From an uncultured Pseudomonadales bacterium (GTDB taxonomy: Bacteria > Pseudomonadota > Gammaproteobacteria > Pseudomonadales > Cellvibrionaceae): a DNA stretch of 64,000 nt. Location of the stretch: contig CANKXO010000001.1 of the NCBI GenBank assembly GCA_947487765.1, forward strand, positions 868,001-932,000, in the 5' to 3' direction. Positions 53,931 to 63,203 of the stretch are shown here, piece after piece (position 1 is the first letter of the stretch; each line of letters opens with the position of its first letter). The notes under the pieces are model-generated. The model did not search any database, had not been told where the DNA came from, and was given only the letters and a program-made list of their open reading frames with translations. A program made the translations under genes and the position numbers.

Positions 53931-53960
53931 AACGCCCTCTTCATGAGGGCGTTTCTATTT
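53931..53960 (+). terminator. rho-independent terminator of the tRNA-Val/Asp operon
   Basis: AACGCCCTC and GAGGGCGTT pair perfectly over 9 bp with a TTCAT loop, followed by TCTATTT. It lies directly after tRNA-Asp. Confidence 0.85.
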
Positions 53961-54040
53961 CAGGCTGCATACTCTAGAGAATTCGTTGACTCCTTACTTG
54001 TTCAGCCATCAATTTCCAGCTTATGTAGATATTTTTCCTC

Positions 54041-54478
54041 TTATTCTACTGGAACAATGTCGAAGACAAATAGAACGGCTTCTTTTTTGTTGTTATTAAT
54101 TACCCAGTGCTCCGTATTATAATCTTCAATTATAGTTTGCCCTTCTTCGATATCTTCATATTTATCTCCTCGTATTTCCGCTACTTCTCCCTTAATAACG
54201 TAGAAAGCTCCTGGGCGGCTTTTATGTCCATGGTTTTTAACGATTGCTCCTGGCTCCATTGTTACGGTGCGAACTCTGACTTGATATCCGTTTAATTCTG
54301 GTATTTGTTTACCAAGCTTAAGCGCATTTTTTCCAGTTACAGATAAGCCTGAATGTTCTGTTGGTGGGTTATCCAAAAGCTTTTGTGGAATCTTACCTTC
54401 ATGGGCAAAGGTTGAGCATGTTACAGTCATCATTGCCATAGCTAATAGGTAGCGAGTTTTAGAAATAAAGTTTTGCAT
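54041..54478 (-). CDS. periplasmic cupin-domain protein
   Basis: A 145-residue protein with a signal peptide (cleaved near TFA-HE, residue 25) and a cupin barrel. The first cupin motif has NHGHKSRPGAFYVIKGE, offering metal-binding His and a Glu; the second strand set has TEHWVINN with a later His. A metal-dependent sensor or isomerase role is possible; the substrate is unknown. It is divergent from a LysR gene across 103 bp, a usual arrangement for regulator and target. Confidence 0.82.
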   Translation of the reverse strand: MQNFISKTRYLLAMAMMTVTCSTFAHEGKIPQKLLDNPPTEHSGLSVTGKNALKLGKQIPELNGYQVRVRTVTMEPGAIVKNHGHKSRPGAFYVIKGEVAEIRGDKYEDIEEGQTIIEDYNTEHWVINNNKKEAVLFVFDIVPVE

Positions 54479-54581
54479 AGTTAGTTCTCCTATAGATTAT
54501 TGTGTTACAAAAAAACCTATTCTATATTTTAAAATTGATATATCATTAGCCGATTTCGGAATCTAATATTTCAAACTTGCA

Positions 54582-55517
54582 ATGAACTTATCACGTATTC
54601 ATTTAAGTGATATTCAAGTTTTTCTTGCTGTTGCTCAGAGTGGTAGTCTGGTCACTGCTTCGCAAAAGCTGGCAATTAATCACTCTACGGCTTTTCGCTG
54701 GTTAAAGAGATTTGAAGGGCAAATAGGCCATCTTCTTTTTAACCGCTCAGATAATCATTATGTCCTTTCTGAGGCAGGGCATGTTATTTTTCCGGTTGCT
54801 GAAAATATTGCTTCTGGGATTACATCTCTAACGATGGTTGCTGATAGTTTGGGTGATCATTTGGCTGGAGCGGTTAATGTTACATCCGCAGATGCAATGG
54901 TGCTTGGTTACCTGCCTCGCGCGGTGAAGCTGTTTCATGAATATCATCCTAAGATTACAATTCACCTTTCATCTGATAACAATTTTGTGAATCTATCGAA
55001 AAGAGAAGCAGATATTGCCATTAGGCCAACTCATTCTCTGACAGGCAATATGGTTGGGAGAAAAGCTGCTTCTATGCTTTTTGGTCTGTATGCATCTCAG
55101 GAATATATTGATTCATATGGTATTCCTAATATCGATAATAAAGGTAAGGGGCATTTGTTATGTGATTATGATGCATCGCTTTCCCATCTTTATGCTGCCC
55201 AATGGGTTAAGGAAAATATGAGCAATGCACGGATTGTTACTAAATTAGCTAGTACGGTTTCCTTAACTCAGTTTGCTAAGTCTGGTATGGGTATCGCGGC
55301 TATTCCGTGTTTTTTGGCTGATGTTGATGCGAAGCTAGTTAAGGTTGTAGAGTTTGATGAGTGGGTTGCGTCTGATATTTGGATTTTGACGCACCCTGAG
55401 TTACGGCATTCACCAAAAATTAGAGCAGTGCTTGATTTTATGTTTGACACGATTAGAAAAGATGAGGGCTTTTTTGCTGGTAAACAAGAGTCTTATATCT
55501 TGAATTCGCGTAGCTAA
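54582..55517 (+). CDS. LysR-family transcriptional regulator
   Basis: A 311-residue LysR protein. The helix-turn-helix is in residues 8-45 (DIQVFLAVAQSGSLVTASQKLAINHSTAFRWLKRFE). The C-terminal effector domain has LAGAVNVTSADAMVLGYLPR and resembles the group with periplasmic-binding-like folds. It is divergent from the cupin gene and upstream of two Lin0512 genes, so either could be its target. No clear operator was found in the gap. Confidence 0.9.
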   Translation: MNLSRIHLSDIQVFLAVAQSGSLVTASQKLAINHSTAFRWLKRFEGQIGHLLFNRSDNHYVLSEAGHVIFPVAENIASGITSLTMVADSLGDHLAGAVNVTSADAMVLGYLPRAVKLFHEYHPKITIHLSSDNNFVNLSKREADIAIRPTHSLTGNMVGRKAASMLFGLYASQEYIDSYGIPNIDNKGKGHLLCDYDASLSHLYAAQWVKENMSNARIVTKLASTVSLTQFAKSGMGIAAIPCFLADVDAKLVKVVEFDEWVASDIWILTHPELRHSPKIRAVLDFMFDTIRKDEGFFAGKQESYILNSRS

Positions 55518-55619
55518 TTTAAATGGGTAGTTGGCTATATTCTTTCAGGCTATGGTTGAAACGAGCTTATCTACTGATACTAACCCTAAAGTTGAAACAT
55601 ACTAGGTTGAGAAAATTGT

Positions 55620-55988
55620 ATGGCATATAAAAGAATGGTTTTAGAAATGGGGATGGGCACTGATCTCCAGGGCGCAGATTATACAAAGGCTGCTGTTCGA
55701 GCCTTAAAAGATGCGTTATGGCATAATTCCCTGACAGTAGCGCCTGCTTTTGGGGTATCTAAAGATACAATGAAGATTGAGGTATCCATTGGAGTGGCTA
55801 AACCTGAAAAGGTTGATAAAGAGCAAGTCAAAGCGGTATTACCTTATGGATCTGCGACTGTTGATGTTGTTGAAGGTGGTTTAGACATCGTCGCTGATTG
55901 TGGCACCAAAGTGACGGTTGTTGCTAATGCCGCTGCAGTGGTTTACCTCAATTTGGTTGATAACGAAAACCCAGAGCAGGAGGCTTAA
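55620..55988 (+). CDS. Lin0512-family protein, copy 1
   Basis: A 122-residue protein of the Lin0512 family. It begins MVLEMGMGTDLQGADYTKAAVRAL, split here over residues 6-29, with the conserved Gly/Asp and DYTKAA motif, then a beta-rich half with PYGSATVDVVEGGLDI. The function is not established. The next gene, 2 bp after, is a paralogue of the same family, so two related subunits are probably made together. Confidence 0.82.
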   Translation: MAYKRMVLEMGMGTDLQGADYTKAAVRALKDALWHNSLTVAPAFGVSKDTMKIEVSIGVAKPEKVDKEQVKAVLPYGSATVDVVEGGLDIVADCGTKVTVVANAAAVVYLNLVDNENPEQEA

Positions 55989-55990
55989 GT

Positions 55991-56350
55991 ATGACCATTC
56001 ATCGAATTATTTTAGAAATGGGCACTGGTAATGACTTACATGGTGAAGATTATACCAAGGCGGCCGTTCGCGCTGTTCAAGATGCACTTCACCACAGTTC
56101 GATTTCGATATTTAGATCTATGGATATTGATCGAGAATCCATGATGGTAGAAGTGACTGTTGGTGTGCAACACCCAGAGAAAATCGATAAGACAACCATT
56201 GAACAGCAAATTCCATTTGGCTCAGTGAAGGTAAATACTGTTAAGGGAGGGCTAAATGTTACTCAAGAAGAAGGCTATATTACTGTAATCGCAACGGCAG
56301 CAGTGGCTGCAAGGTTGGATATTCCGGAAGGTAGGTTTACCCCAGGTTAA
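55991..56350 (+). CDS. Lin0512-family protein, copy 2
   Basis: A 119-residue paralogue of the preceding gene, with IILEMGTGNDLHGEDYTKAA and PFGSVKVNTVKGGLNV in the same places. The two share roughly half their residues by eye and probably form a hetero-oligomer. The start lies 2 bp after the first gene's stop. Confidence 0.82.
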   Translation: MTIHRIILEMGTGNDLHGEDYTKAAVRAVQDALHHSSISIFRSMDIDRESMMVEVTVGVQHPEKIDKTTIEQQIPFGSVKVNTVKGGLNVTQEEGYITVIATAAVAARLDIPEGRFTPG

Positions 56351-56460
56351 TACTAGAAGTATTTCAGGTAATTTTTGAAGCTAGTAATGCTGTAATACTG
56401 GTAATAAAAGAATTATTCATTACTTCACTTCCAGTATCTCTGCGCAATAATAACGACAAT

Positions 56461-56763
56461 ATGCAAAAGATTTATACAGATCAGACATTACTAGCGATTA
56501 CCCATGTGAAAAATTTGCTGGAGTCTGCCCATATCCAGTCAGAATTGCGCAATGAATTTGCAGGTGGTGGTGTTGGAGAGTTATCTTTCTTGGATTCTTG
56601 GCCTGAATTATGGGTAAACTATGAAGATGTGGCTCAGGCCAAGGAAATAATCAATGACTATAAAGCATCCATGCATGGGCAAGACTGGGCTTGCCGCTGT
56701 GGTGAAAGTAATGGCTCAGCGTTTGCCAGTTGTTGGGCATGTGGATTAGACAAACCTTTATGA
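56461..56763 (+). CDS. DUF2007-domain protein with C-terminal zinc site
   Basis: A 100-residue protein. The DUF2007 part (about 1-68) has the ferredoxin-like pattern LLESAHIQSELRNEF and DVAQAKEIINDY. The C-terminus has a zinc-ribbon-like set C-x-C-x9-C-x2-C (WACRCGESNGSAFASCWACG). DUF2007 proteins are of unknown function. It lies 4 bp before holB, so translation is coupled. Confidence 0.8.
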   Translation: MQKIYTDQTLLAITHVKNLLESAHIQSELRNEFAGGGVGELSFLDSWPELWVNYEDVAQAKEIINDYKASMHGQDWACRCGESNGSAFASCWACGLDKPL

Positions 56764-56767
56764 TTCT

Positions 56768-57796
56768 ATGAGCGATTATTCCTCCCCAATTCCTTACCCG
56801 TGGCAGCAGCCTCACTGGCAGGCTTTTCTGCAACAGCATGAGCAGAAGCGCTTACCACATGCTTTATTGGTCTCTGGCCAGCAAGGCATTGGTAAATGGC
56901 ACTACATACAGGCGATGGCAGATTATTTGTTATGTCTATCGCCTAGGTCGGGCTTGGCATGTGGCACATGTCGTAGCTGCCAATTGAACCAATCAGAAAC
57001 ACACCCCGATAAGCTATTACTCATCCCTGAAGATCTAGGTAAGTTAATTAAAGTTGATCAAATACGCCAATTATCAAGTACCATTGCCTCTACGGCTCAG
57101 CAAGGTGGGCGTAAAGTTATTATTTTGGGGCCTGTTGAACAGCTCAATATTAATGCGGCAAATGCCTTATTAAAAAACCTTGAAGAACCCGCGTCAGACA
57201 CTTTTTTCTTACTCTTTTCTCATGTGATGAGTGGGGTAATGGCAACTATTAGAAGCCGTTGTCAGCTTTTTTCTATGCCAATACCCGAAAAAAGCACGGC
57301 GATCAGCTGGCTACAGGATTTAGGTTTCTCTGGAGATATGGAATTAATACTGGATATGTCATCTGGGGCGCCATTATCTGCTCGCTCATTACTGGAAAAT
57401 GATGATACGACAGATAAGTTAGAAAAGTTTTTAAAGGGGCTCGTGCAAGCCCAGCAAAATTCAGCTAGTGTTGATATGAGTATAGCTAAAGAATGGTTAG
57501 ATATTGAATTGAGTGATATTCTTGAATGGTGGCCTCAATTGATTCATAAGGTCGTTACTAAAAGGTTTAAAGGAAAGGCCTCTAAGCCCGCTGATTCGGC
57601 GACAGATTATGTTTTTGTCAGGCTTATGGCTGAAATTCAAGAGTTAGCGGTTGGCTTTAACCAGCAATGGCTATTTCGATTTATGGATAAATTGTTGCTT
57701 TCGAAAAAGCAATTATTGCAAGGTGCAAATCCCAATAAGCAATTGCTCTTGGAAGAGCTGTTGTTGGATTGGTACGCTATAATTAAGTCAAGATAG
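56768..57796 (+). CDS. holB: DNA polymerase III subunit delta'
   Basis: HolB is the delta' subunit of the clamp-loader complex. The 342-residue protein has VSGQQGIGKWHYIQAMA in place of a canonical Walker A, a zinc set LACGTCRSCQLNQSETHPD, and ANALLKNLEEPASDTFFLLFS, the delta' motif with the SRC-like RSRC at residues 163-166. It comes before pilZ and tatD as in Pseudomonas; no tmk gene precedes it here. Confidence 0.92.
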   Translation: MSDYSSPIPYPWQQPHWQAFLQQHEQKRLPHALLVSGQQGIGKWHYIQAMADYLLCLSPRSGLACGTCRSCQLNQSETHPDKLLLIPEDLGKLIKVDQIRQLSSTIASTAQQGGRKVIILGPVEQLNINAANALLKNLEEPASDTFFLLFSHVMSGVMATIRSRCQLFSMPIPEKSTAISWLQDLGFSGDMELILDMSSGAPLSARSLLENDDTTDKLEKFLKGLVQAQQNSASVDMSIAKEWLDIELSDILEWWPQLIHKVVTKRFKGKASKPADSATDYVFVRLMAEIQELAVGFNQQWLFRFMDKLLLSKKQLLQGANPNKQLLLEELLLDWYAIIKSR

Positions 57797-57881
57797 CCTG
57801 CTAACGGGCTTATTTCGTATAATATATACTTATGAGTATTTGAATTCTTCTAACATAAAAGAAGAAGAGCGGAGATAATCA

Positions 57882-58232
57882 ATGAAAGATTTTACAGCAG
57901 GTGGCGCAGGTATCTTATCGTTGACGATAAAGGATAAAGCCGTACTCTATGCAGCCTACATGCCGTATGTCAGCAATGGAGGTTTATTTATTCCGACGAA
58001 TAAAAGTTATAATATTGGCGATGAAGTTTTTGTCTTATTAAACTTAATGGATGAACCTGAAAAAATCCCTGTCGCAGGAAAAGTAGTTTGGATAACCCCA
58101 AAAGGTGCTCAAGGTAATCGTTCAGCGGGTATTGGTATACAATTTACAGAGCAAGATACTGTAGCTGTTAATAAAATCGAGACCTACTTAGCAGGGATAC
58201 TTGAATCTGAGCGACCCACCCATACCATGTAG
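57882..58232 (+). CDS. pilZ: PilZ-domain protein
   Basis: A 116-residue single PilZ domain between holB and tatD, the position of the type IV pilus gene pilZ in Pseudomonas. The protein has YVSNGGLFIPTNKSYNIGDEVFVLLNL but lacks the N-terminal R-x3-R of c-di-GMP-binding PilZ proteins, and so matches the PilZ (not YcgR) group, which acts in pilus assembly without binding c-di-GMP. No other pilus gene lies nearby. Confidence 0.85.
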   Translation: MKDFTAGGAGILSLTIKDKAVLYAAYMPYVSNGGLFIPTNKSYNIGDEVFVLLNLMDEPEKIPVAGKVVWITPKGAQGNRSAGIGIQFTEQDTVAVNKIETYLAGILESERPTHTM

Positions 58233-58294
58233 TTCTCTACTGTTTTATCCCAATGTTCGAAAAATATTCACCCTTATCAGCGGTTAATTAAATA

Positions 58295-59077
58295 ATGCTA
58301 GTCGATTCTCACTGTCACCTCGACAGGTTATCTCTTGAAAAATATGATAATAATTTAAGTGCCGCGATTGATGCTGCGCTAAGCCGAGATATACATCAAC
58401 TACTTTGTGTTGGTATTAGTATTAATAACCGTGAGGCTGTCGTTAAGATTGCTGAGCAATTTGAACCGGTTGTGTGTTCTGTGGGTGTGCATCCGCTTGA
58501 TGTTAAAGAAGGTCTGGCATCAGTAGACGATCTAGTCTTGTGGTCGCAGCACCCTAAGGTAGTTGCACTAGGCGAGACAGGGCTTGATTATTACTACAGT
58601 GAAGAAGAAAAAAACACACAGCAAGAAAGTTTCGCCATTCATTTGCGTGCAGCAAAAAAAGCACAATTACCCGTGATTGTTCATACTCGTGATGCACGAG
58701 AAGATACGATTGCTATTATCAAGGAAGAGGGGTGTCAAACACATGCGGGTGTATTGCATTGCTTTACCGAAAATTGGGAAATGGCTAAGCAAGCCATGGA
58801 TTTAAATTATATGATTTCTATTTCAGGTATTGTAACTTTTCGTAATGCGAATGAATTGCGTGATGTTGTTAAAAAGATACCTTTAGATAAATTGTTAGTT
58901 GAAACTGATTCCCCTTATTTAGCACCAGTTCCTTATCGCGGAAAACCCAATGAGCCACAATATGTGCGTGAGGTCGCAGAATTTATTGCGGAGCTAAAAG
59001 GTATAAGCTTTGAAAAATTAGCAGAAATTACCACTCAAAATTTTAATACGCTATTCTCAAAAGCTACTGCGAGTTAA
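58295..59077 (+). CDS. tatD: TatD-family metal-dependent DNase/hydrolase
   Basis: A 260-residue TIM-barrel hydrolase. DSHCHLDRL (residues 4-12) holds the first metal His pair, GETGLDYYY the Glu, VIVHTRDA and GVLHCFTENW further His ligands, and LVETDSPYLAP the Asp. These are all TatD signatures. Relatives act as 3'-5' exonucleases on DNA, or on D-Tyr-tRNA-like substrates. Its stop overlaps that of the convergent glycosyltransferase gene by 4 bp. Confidence 0.92.
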   Translation: MLVDSHCHLDRLSLEKYDNNLSAAIDAALSRDIHQLLCVGISINNREAVVKIAEQFEPVVCSVGVHPLDVKEGLASVDDLVLWSQHPKVVALGETGLDYYYSEEEKNTQQESFAIHLRAAKKAQLPVIVHTRDAREDTIAIIKEEGCQTHAGVLHCFTENWEMAKQAMDLNYMISISGIVTFRNANELRDVVKKIPLDKLLVETDSPYLAPVPYRGKPNEPQYVREVAEFIAELKGISFEKLAEITTQNFNTLFSKATAS

Positions 59078-60147
59078 GCAGCTAAATTTATAAAATTTTC
59101 TATATCTGGCGAGTACACTTCTTCCCATAATTTTTTTGTCAATGATTCCGTTTCTTGCCAATCACCTTTTATAATCCAATCGACAAGTGCATTGGGAACG
59201 TTCGGATAAACGACACGTTTACCAGAAAAACCTGATAACCATTGCTTAAGTGCGTTATCATCAAGGCTGTTCATGCTCATGCCTAAATTTAATTTTTCTA
59301 AGGCTACTGCATTAGATAGCTGCTCCATTTGCCCTTTTAGTGGTTTAACCAATAATTTTTTACCAAGATGTATAGCTTCACTTGCTAGCTCAAAACCTGC
59401 GTTTGTAACAACGCCATTACAACTGGCTAAATCTTTTTGAAACCCATCCCGACTTAATGGGCATAGTTGGATATTCTCTTGATGTTTTACTTTGTTGTAA
59501 TGTTCAGAAGAGAAGTTTCCATAAACAAAAAACTGATGATCTTTTTCGGGCGCTAAATAGTTAATGATAGAGTCTGCTTTTTCAAAACCTAAATAAACCA
59601 CTATTTTATTATTAATGATTTTATCCTGATAAGCATGAGTGTCGGCAATTGGAGGCAAAATAGGTTGGCCAAAATGGTGCCAATGTAAACCTAGTTTCAC
59701 TGTTGCAGGAGCAAAATATTTCATGAAGAGAGCGGTAGCAGGGTTATTTCCGCGTTTAGGGATATCATATTCGAAAGCATATTGGTGCCCAATAGCGATA
59801 GCTGTTTTATTTTGCTTTCTTGCGGCCCAAGCAGTGATAGGTTCAAAATCAGTGAGTATTAAATCGTATTGAGATAAATCGAGGGCATTAATGTCTTTGT
59901 ACAATTGACGAAAATTGTTTTTTTGAAAAGTAGCGAAAGGCTTAACTGAACCTGAATCGGTAACGAAGGTTAAACCAGAGCGACAAGAAAATTTACCAAA
60001 TTCACTCATATCAAATAGTTGCTCTCTGGCACGTCCACTAAAAAGATAATCAACACTAAGCTGCTTCTGTTTTAGAGCTTTATTCATTGCTCGAGCTCGT
60101 GTGATGTGGCCATTACCTGTTGCTTGAACGCCGTATAAAATTTTCAC
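59074..60147 (-). CDS. MJ1255/VC2487-family glycosyltransferase
   Basis: A 357-residue GT-B-like protein of the MurG-like MJ1255/VC2487 family. It has GVQATGNGHITRARAM near the start and GVVTNAGFELASEAIHLGKKLLVKPL, split here, near residue 245 to 270. The second block matches the nucleotide-sugar site of MurG. It probably glycosylates a lipid or cell-surface polymer. The PAP2 gene 48 bp upstream on the same strand could recycle the lipid phosphate. Confidence 0.85.
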   Translation of the reverse strand: MKILYGVQATGNGHITRARAMNKALKQKQLSVDYLFSGRAREQLFDMSEFGKFSCRSGLTFVTDSGSVKPFATFQKNNFRQLYKDINALDLSQYDLILTDFEPITAWAARKQNKTAIAIGHQYAFEYDIPKRGNNPATALFMKYFAPATVKLGLHWHHFGQPILPPIADTHAYQDKIINNKIVVYLGFEKADSIINYLAPEKDHQFFVYGNFSSEHYNKVKHQENIQLCPLSRDGFQKDLASCNGVVTNAGFELASEAIHLGKKLLVKPLKGQMEQLSNAVALEKLNLGMSMNSLDDNALKQWLSGFSGKRVVYPNVPNALVDWIIKGDWQETESLTKKLWEEVYSPDIENFINLAA

Positions 60148-60195
60148 TAATATATTCTTTCTTATAAGAGAGTAGAGGGAATCGTTTAGCGGTTA

Positions 60196-60714
60196 CTAAG
60201 CGATCATGAGATTTAAACAGTATTGACTAATGCTATAACCTAGTAATGCGCCAGCAACACTATCGGTAGGAAAGTGTACGCCAAGCATAACTCTGGAAAT
60301 ACCGACCCAGGTGGCCCAAATTAATAAAGGAGCGCCTAGAGCAGGGTAGAATGCACTAACAACGCCCATCAATAAAAATGCTGCAGAGGTATGTCCTGAA
60401 GGAAAGCTGAATTGGTCCGATGGCTGAATAACGCTTTTGTAACCAGGGATAGTCTGTTGAGGTCGATTGCGACGTAATCGGTTTTTTAGTATGAAATATA
60501 GAATACGCTCTACAGTAAAGCCTATTGCGAGAATGTGAACTAAGAGCCATTCATCGAGTAATGAAAAAATAATTGCTGCAACTATATATAACTGCCCATC
60601 AGCAGTGCGTGAGACCCAACGGCTACTGCCTACAAAAAGTTGTCTATGTTTACGCTTGAGGCACCAGTCGAAAGTTCTTAAGTCGAATAACTGAATAGTC
60701 TGTAGTAGTTTCAT
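60196..60714 (-). CDS. PAP2-family lipid phosphatase
   Basis: A 172-residue membrane protein with about five helices and a complete PAP2 active site: KNRLRRNRP (motif 1), FPSGHTSAAF (motif 2) and SRVMLGVHFPTD (motif 3, with the nucleophile His and Asp). Such enzymes dephosphorylate phosphatidylglycerophosphate or undecaprenyl pyrophosphate. It probably leads a two-gene operon with the glycosyltransferase gene. Confidence 0.88.
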   Translation of the reverse strand: MKLLQTIQLFDLRTFDWCLKRKHRQLFVGSSRWVSRTADGQLYIVAAIIFSLLDEWLLVHILAIGFTVERILYFILKNRLRRNRPQQTIPGYKSVIQPSDQFSFPSGHTSAAFLLMGVVSAFYPALGAPLLIWATWVGISRVMLGVHFPTDSVAGALLGYSISQYCLNLMIA

Positions 60715-60857
60715 ACAAGCCTCCTAGGAGCAATCTTCTAATATTGCTAAACATACGATGGCTTTATGTCACTTTAATGACAAAATAGAGAATCTTTGAT
60801 CGGTCCATCAGTTGTTGATGTGGTAAAATTGCCGCTTCGATTTCTAGGGAGAAAACA

Positions 60858-61475
60858 GTGCAAACCCAATTGAACATTATGCTGGAATTACAAGATGCCA
60901 TGAATACTCGAGTGAACGATGGCTGGCGTGAGAAAAAGTTTGAATGGTATCGTGCCATATGGATTGAGTGTGCAGAATTAATGGATCACTACGGTTGGAA
61001 ATGGTGGAAACATCAATCTCCAGATGTAGAACAGGTGAAATTAGAGTTAATTGATATCTGGCATTTTGGGCTAAGTATACTTCTTCAAAATAATACATCG
61101 ACTTCAGAAATATTGTCAGGGCTTGAAAAGGCATTTAAAAGCTCTGTGAAGGATGATTTTAAAATTCAGCTTGAAAGCTTCGCGCAAGACACGCTAGTTA
61201 ATAAGAGTTTTTCGATTCCTTTATTTGTTTCTCTTATACAATCTATGAATATGAGTTTTGAAGACTTATATCGAGGTTATGTTGGCAAGAATGTGCTGAA
61301 CTTTTTCCGCCAGGACCATGGTTATAAAGATGGTAGTTACAAAAAAATATGGGATGGACGAGAAGACAATGAGCATTTGGTTGAAGTTGTCAGTGAGTTG
61401 GATTCGTCGGATCAAAAATTCACTGAAAAGCTTTATGAGTCGCTAAAAGAACGCTATGAAAGTTGCCCATCGTAG
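60858..61475 (+). CDS. dimeric dUTP diphosphatase
   Basis: A 205-residue all-alpha dUTPase that hydrolyses dUTP to dUMP and PPi, keeping uracil out of DNA. The metal motifs are WIECAELMDHYGWKWWK (E-x3-E-like with the Trp-rich substrate wall, residues 35-51) and ELIDIWHFGLS (E-x2-D, about 67-77). The later NFFRQDHGYKDGSYKKIW block is family-specific. This dimeric form is unrelated to trimeric Dut. The start is GTG at 60858 after AGGGAGAAA. Confidence 0.88.
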   Translation: MQTQLNIMLELQDAMNTRVNDGWREKKFEWYRAIWIECAELMDHYGWKWWKHQSPDVEQVKLELIDIWHFGLSILLQNNTSTSEILSGLEKAFKSSVKDDFKIQLESFAQDTLVNKSFSIPLFVSLIQSMNMSFEDLYRGYVGKNVLNFFRQDHGYKDGSYKKIWDGREDNEHLVEVVSELDSSDQKFTEKLYESLKERYESCPS

Positions 61476-61551
61476 GCCTGTTTTACAGGGTCTTAGCCCT
61501 TAAGTGAAAGGAATTGTCTTAAAATGAAGGCAAATTACTTTAAAATCCCCT

Positions 61552-61557
61552 ATAATG
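61552..61557 (+). promoter_or_regulatory. -10 element of the mdh promoter
   Basis: TATAAT at 61552-61557 is followed by GCGCGAC. The -35 region 17-18 bp upstream (AAGGCA/AGGCAA) is weak. It lies about 70 bp before the mdh start. Confidence 0.55.
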
Positions 61558-61627
61558 CGCGACTTCTTTAAATTTAGGTTTAAGTTTAGGGCATTTCTTT
61601 TTCTATTATTCATACTGGAGATACAAC

Positions 61628-62608
61628 GTGAAAGCACCCGTACGAGTTGCCATTACTGGCGCAGCTGGCCAAATCAGCTATTCCCTATTGTTCCGCATTG
61701 CAGCAGGTCAAATGTTAGGTGAAGATCAGCCCGTTATTTTGCAGATGCTGGAAATCACCCCGGCACTAAACGCTCTTAAAGGCGTAGCAATGGAATTAGA
61801 TGACTGTGCATTCCCATTATTGGCCGGTATGGTTCAAACTGACGATGCGATGGTAGCCTTTAAAGATGCGGATTATGCATTGCTCGTTGGCGCACGCCCA
61901 CGTGGTCCTGGTATGGAACGTAAAGATTTATTAGAAGCGAATGCGGCTATCTTCTCGGCTCAAGGTAAAGCAATTAATGAAGTGGCTTCTCGTGACATTA
62001 AAGTACTTGTTGTTGGTAACCCAGCAAATACAAATGCGCTAATTACTCAGCGTAATGCACCAGATATTGACCCTCGCAACTTTACTGCAATGACGCGTTT
62101 AGACCACAACCGCTCATTGACTCAATTAGGCCAAAAGACGAACACAAGCATTAATGATATTTCTAAAGTATTGATTTGGGGTAACCACTCAGCGACTCAG
62201 TATCCTGATATTCATCATGCTATTGTTGATGGTAAGCCTGCGATGGGCCTTATCGACCAAGAATGGTATGAAAACGATTTTATCCCAACTGTGCAAAAGC
62301 GTGGTGCAGCAATTATTGATGCACGTGGTGCATCATCTGCTGCTTCAGCAGCGAATGCCGCTATTGACCATGTTCGTACGTGGGTGTTAGGGACGCCAGA
62401 GAATGATTGGACGAGTATGGGTGTTTATAGTGATGGTAGTTATGGAATTCAGGAAGGCCTGATTTACTCATTCCCATGTGTTTGTAAAAATGGTGATTGG
62501 GAAATTGTTCAAGGTGTTGAAATTAATGACTTTTCGCGCGAAAAAATGTCTGCAACAGAAACTGAGCTAGCAGAAGAGCGAGATGCTGTTGCCCATTTAC
62601 TACCTTGA
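61628..62608 (+). CDS. mdh: malate dehydrogenase (NAD-dependent)
   Basis: MDH oxidises malate to oxaloacetate in the citric acid cycle. The 326-residue protein is of the type seen in Pseudomonas relatives and eukaryotic cytosol: NAD loop [42 protein letters not shown] (substrate loop Arg), [10 protein letters not shown], the catalytic-Asp stretch TRLDHNRSL, and catalytic His in [12 protein letters not shown]. The start is GTG at 61628 after GGAG. A very strong terminator follows. Confidence 0.96.
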   Translation: MKAPVRVAITGAAGQISYSLLFRIAAGQMLGEDQPVILQMLEITPALNALKGVAMELDDCAFPLLAGMVQTDDAMVAFKDADYALLVGARPRGPGMERKDLLEANAAIFSAQGKAINEVASRDIKVLVVGNPANTNALITQRNAPDIDPRNFTAMTRLDHNRSLTQLGQKTNTSINDISKVLIWGNHSATQYPDIHHAIVDGKPAMGLIDQEWYENDFIPTVQKRGAAIIDARGASSAASAANAAIDHVRTWVLGTPENDWTSMGVYSDGSYGIQEGLIYSFPCVCKNGDWEIVQGVEINDFSREKMSATETELAEERDAVAHLLP

Positions 62609-62624
62609 TCAATAGTTAATCAAA

Positions 62625-62663
62625 GATGTAAAAAACGCGAGCTTGGCTCGCGTTTTTTACATC
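62625..62663. terminator. strong rho-independent terminator after mdh
   Basis: An 18-bp perfect inverted repeat with a TTG loop: a G+C core CGCGAGC/GCTCGCG flanked by A6 and T6. It would stop transcription from both sides. It ends 66 bp before the next gene. Confidence 0.93.
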
Positions 62664-62729
62664 TGCTTTTCAAAATATTCCGTAGAATCATTTAATTTTT
62701 TAGACTACTTAAAATAATATGGAGTCATT

Positions 62730-63203
62730 ATGTCTTTTCCTAAAATTGGTAACAAAGCACCCGTATTCGCTCTTAAAAATCAGAGTGATGAAACTATTAA
62801 GCTAAAGGACTATGCGGGTAAAAAGAACATTGTTATATATTTTTACCCTAAGGCAATGACGCCTGGCTGCACAACGCAAGCATGTGGTATCCGCGATATT
62901 GAGAAAGAGCTAGCAAAGCGTGATACTGTAGTTTTTGGTATCAGCCCTGATCCTGTTGGTCGGTTACAAAAATTTATCGATAAACATGATTTAAATTTTG
63001 ACCTATTATCTGATGAAGACCATGTTATCGCTGATAAATATGGCATTTGGGGATTGAAGAAATTCATGGGTAAGGAGTTTATGGGGATAATACGGACGAC
63101 CTTTGTTATTGATAAGAACTCGCGATTAGTGGGTATTATGGATAAGTTTAAAACAACCAACCACCATGAAGAGTTGTTGCAATTTCTTGACACTAAACTC
63201 TGA
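62730..63203 (+). CDS. bcp: thioredoxin-dependent peroxiredoxin (Bcp/PrxQ)
   Basis: A 157-residue thiol peroxidase. The catalytic Cys is in PGCTTQACGIRD, where a second Cys five residues later is the resolving Cys of the PrxQ type. The start is MSFPKIGNKAPVFALKNQ. The protein is shorter in linkers but complete (TTFVIDKNSRLVGI near the end). It stands alone after the mdh terminator. Confidence 0.92.
   Translation: MSFPKIGNKAPVFALKNQSDETIKLKDYAGKKNIVIYFYPKAMTPGCTTQACGIRDIEKELAKRDTVVFGISPDPVGRLQKFIDKHDLNFDLLSDEDHVIADKYGIWGLKKFMGKEFMGIIRTTFVIDKNSRLVGIMDKFKTTNHHEELLQFLDTKL

Noticed and set aside
53688-54122. Open frame across tRNA-Val, tRNA-Asp and the terminator
   Set aside because: It translates two tRNAs and a terminator hairpin, and overlaps the cupin gene.
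59074-59077. Overlap of the tatD and glycosyltransferase stop codons
   Set aside because: A 4-bp convergent stop overlap is common in compact genomes and has no special meaning.
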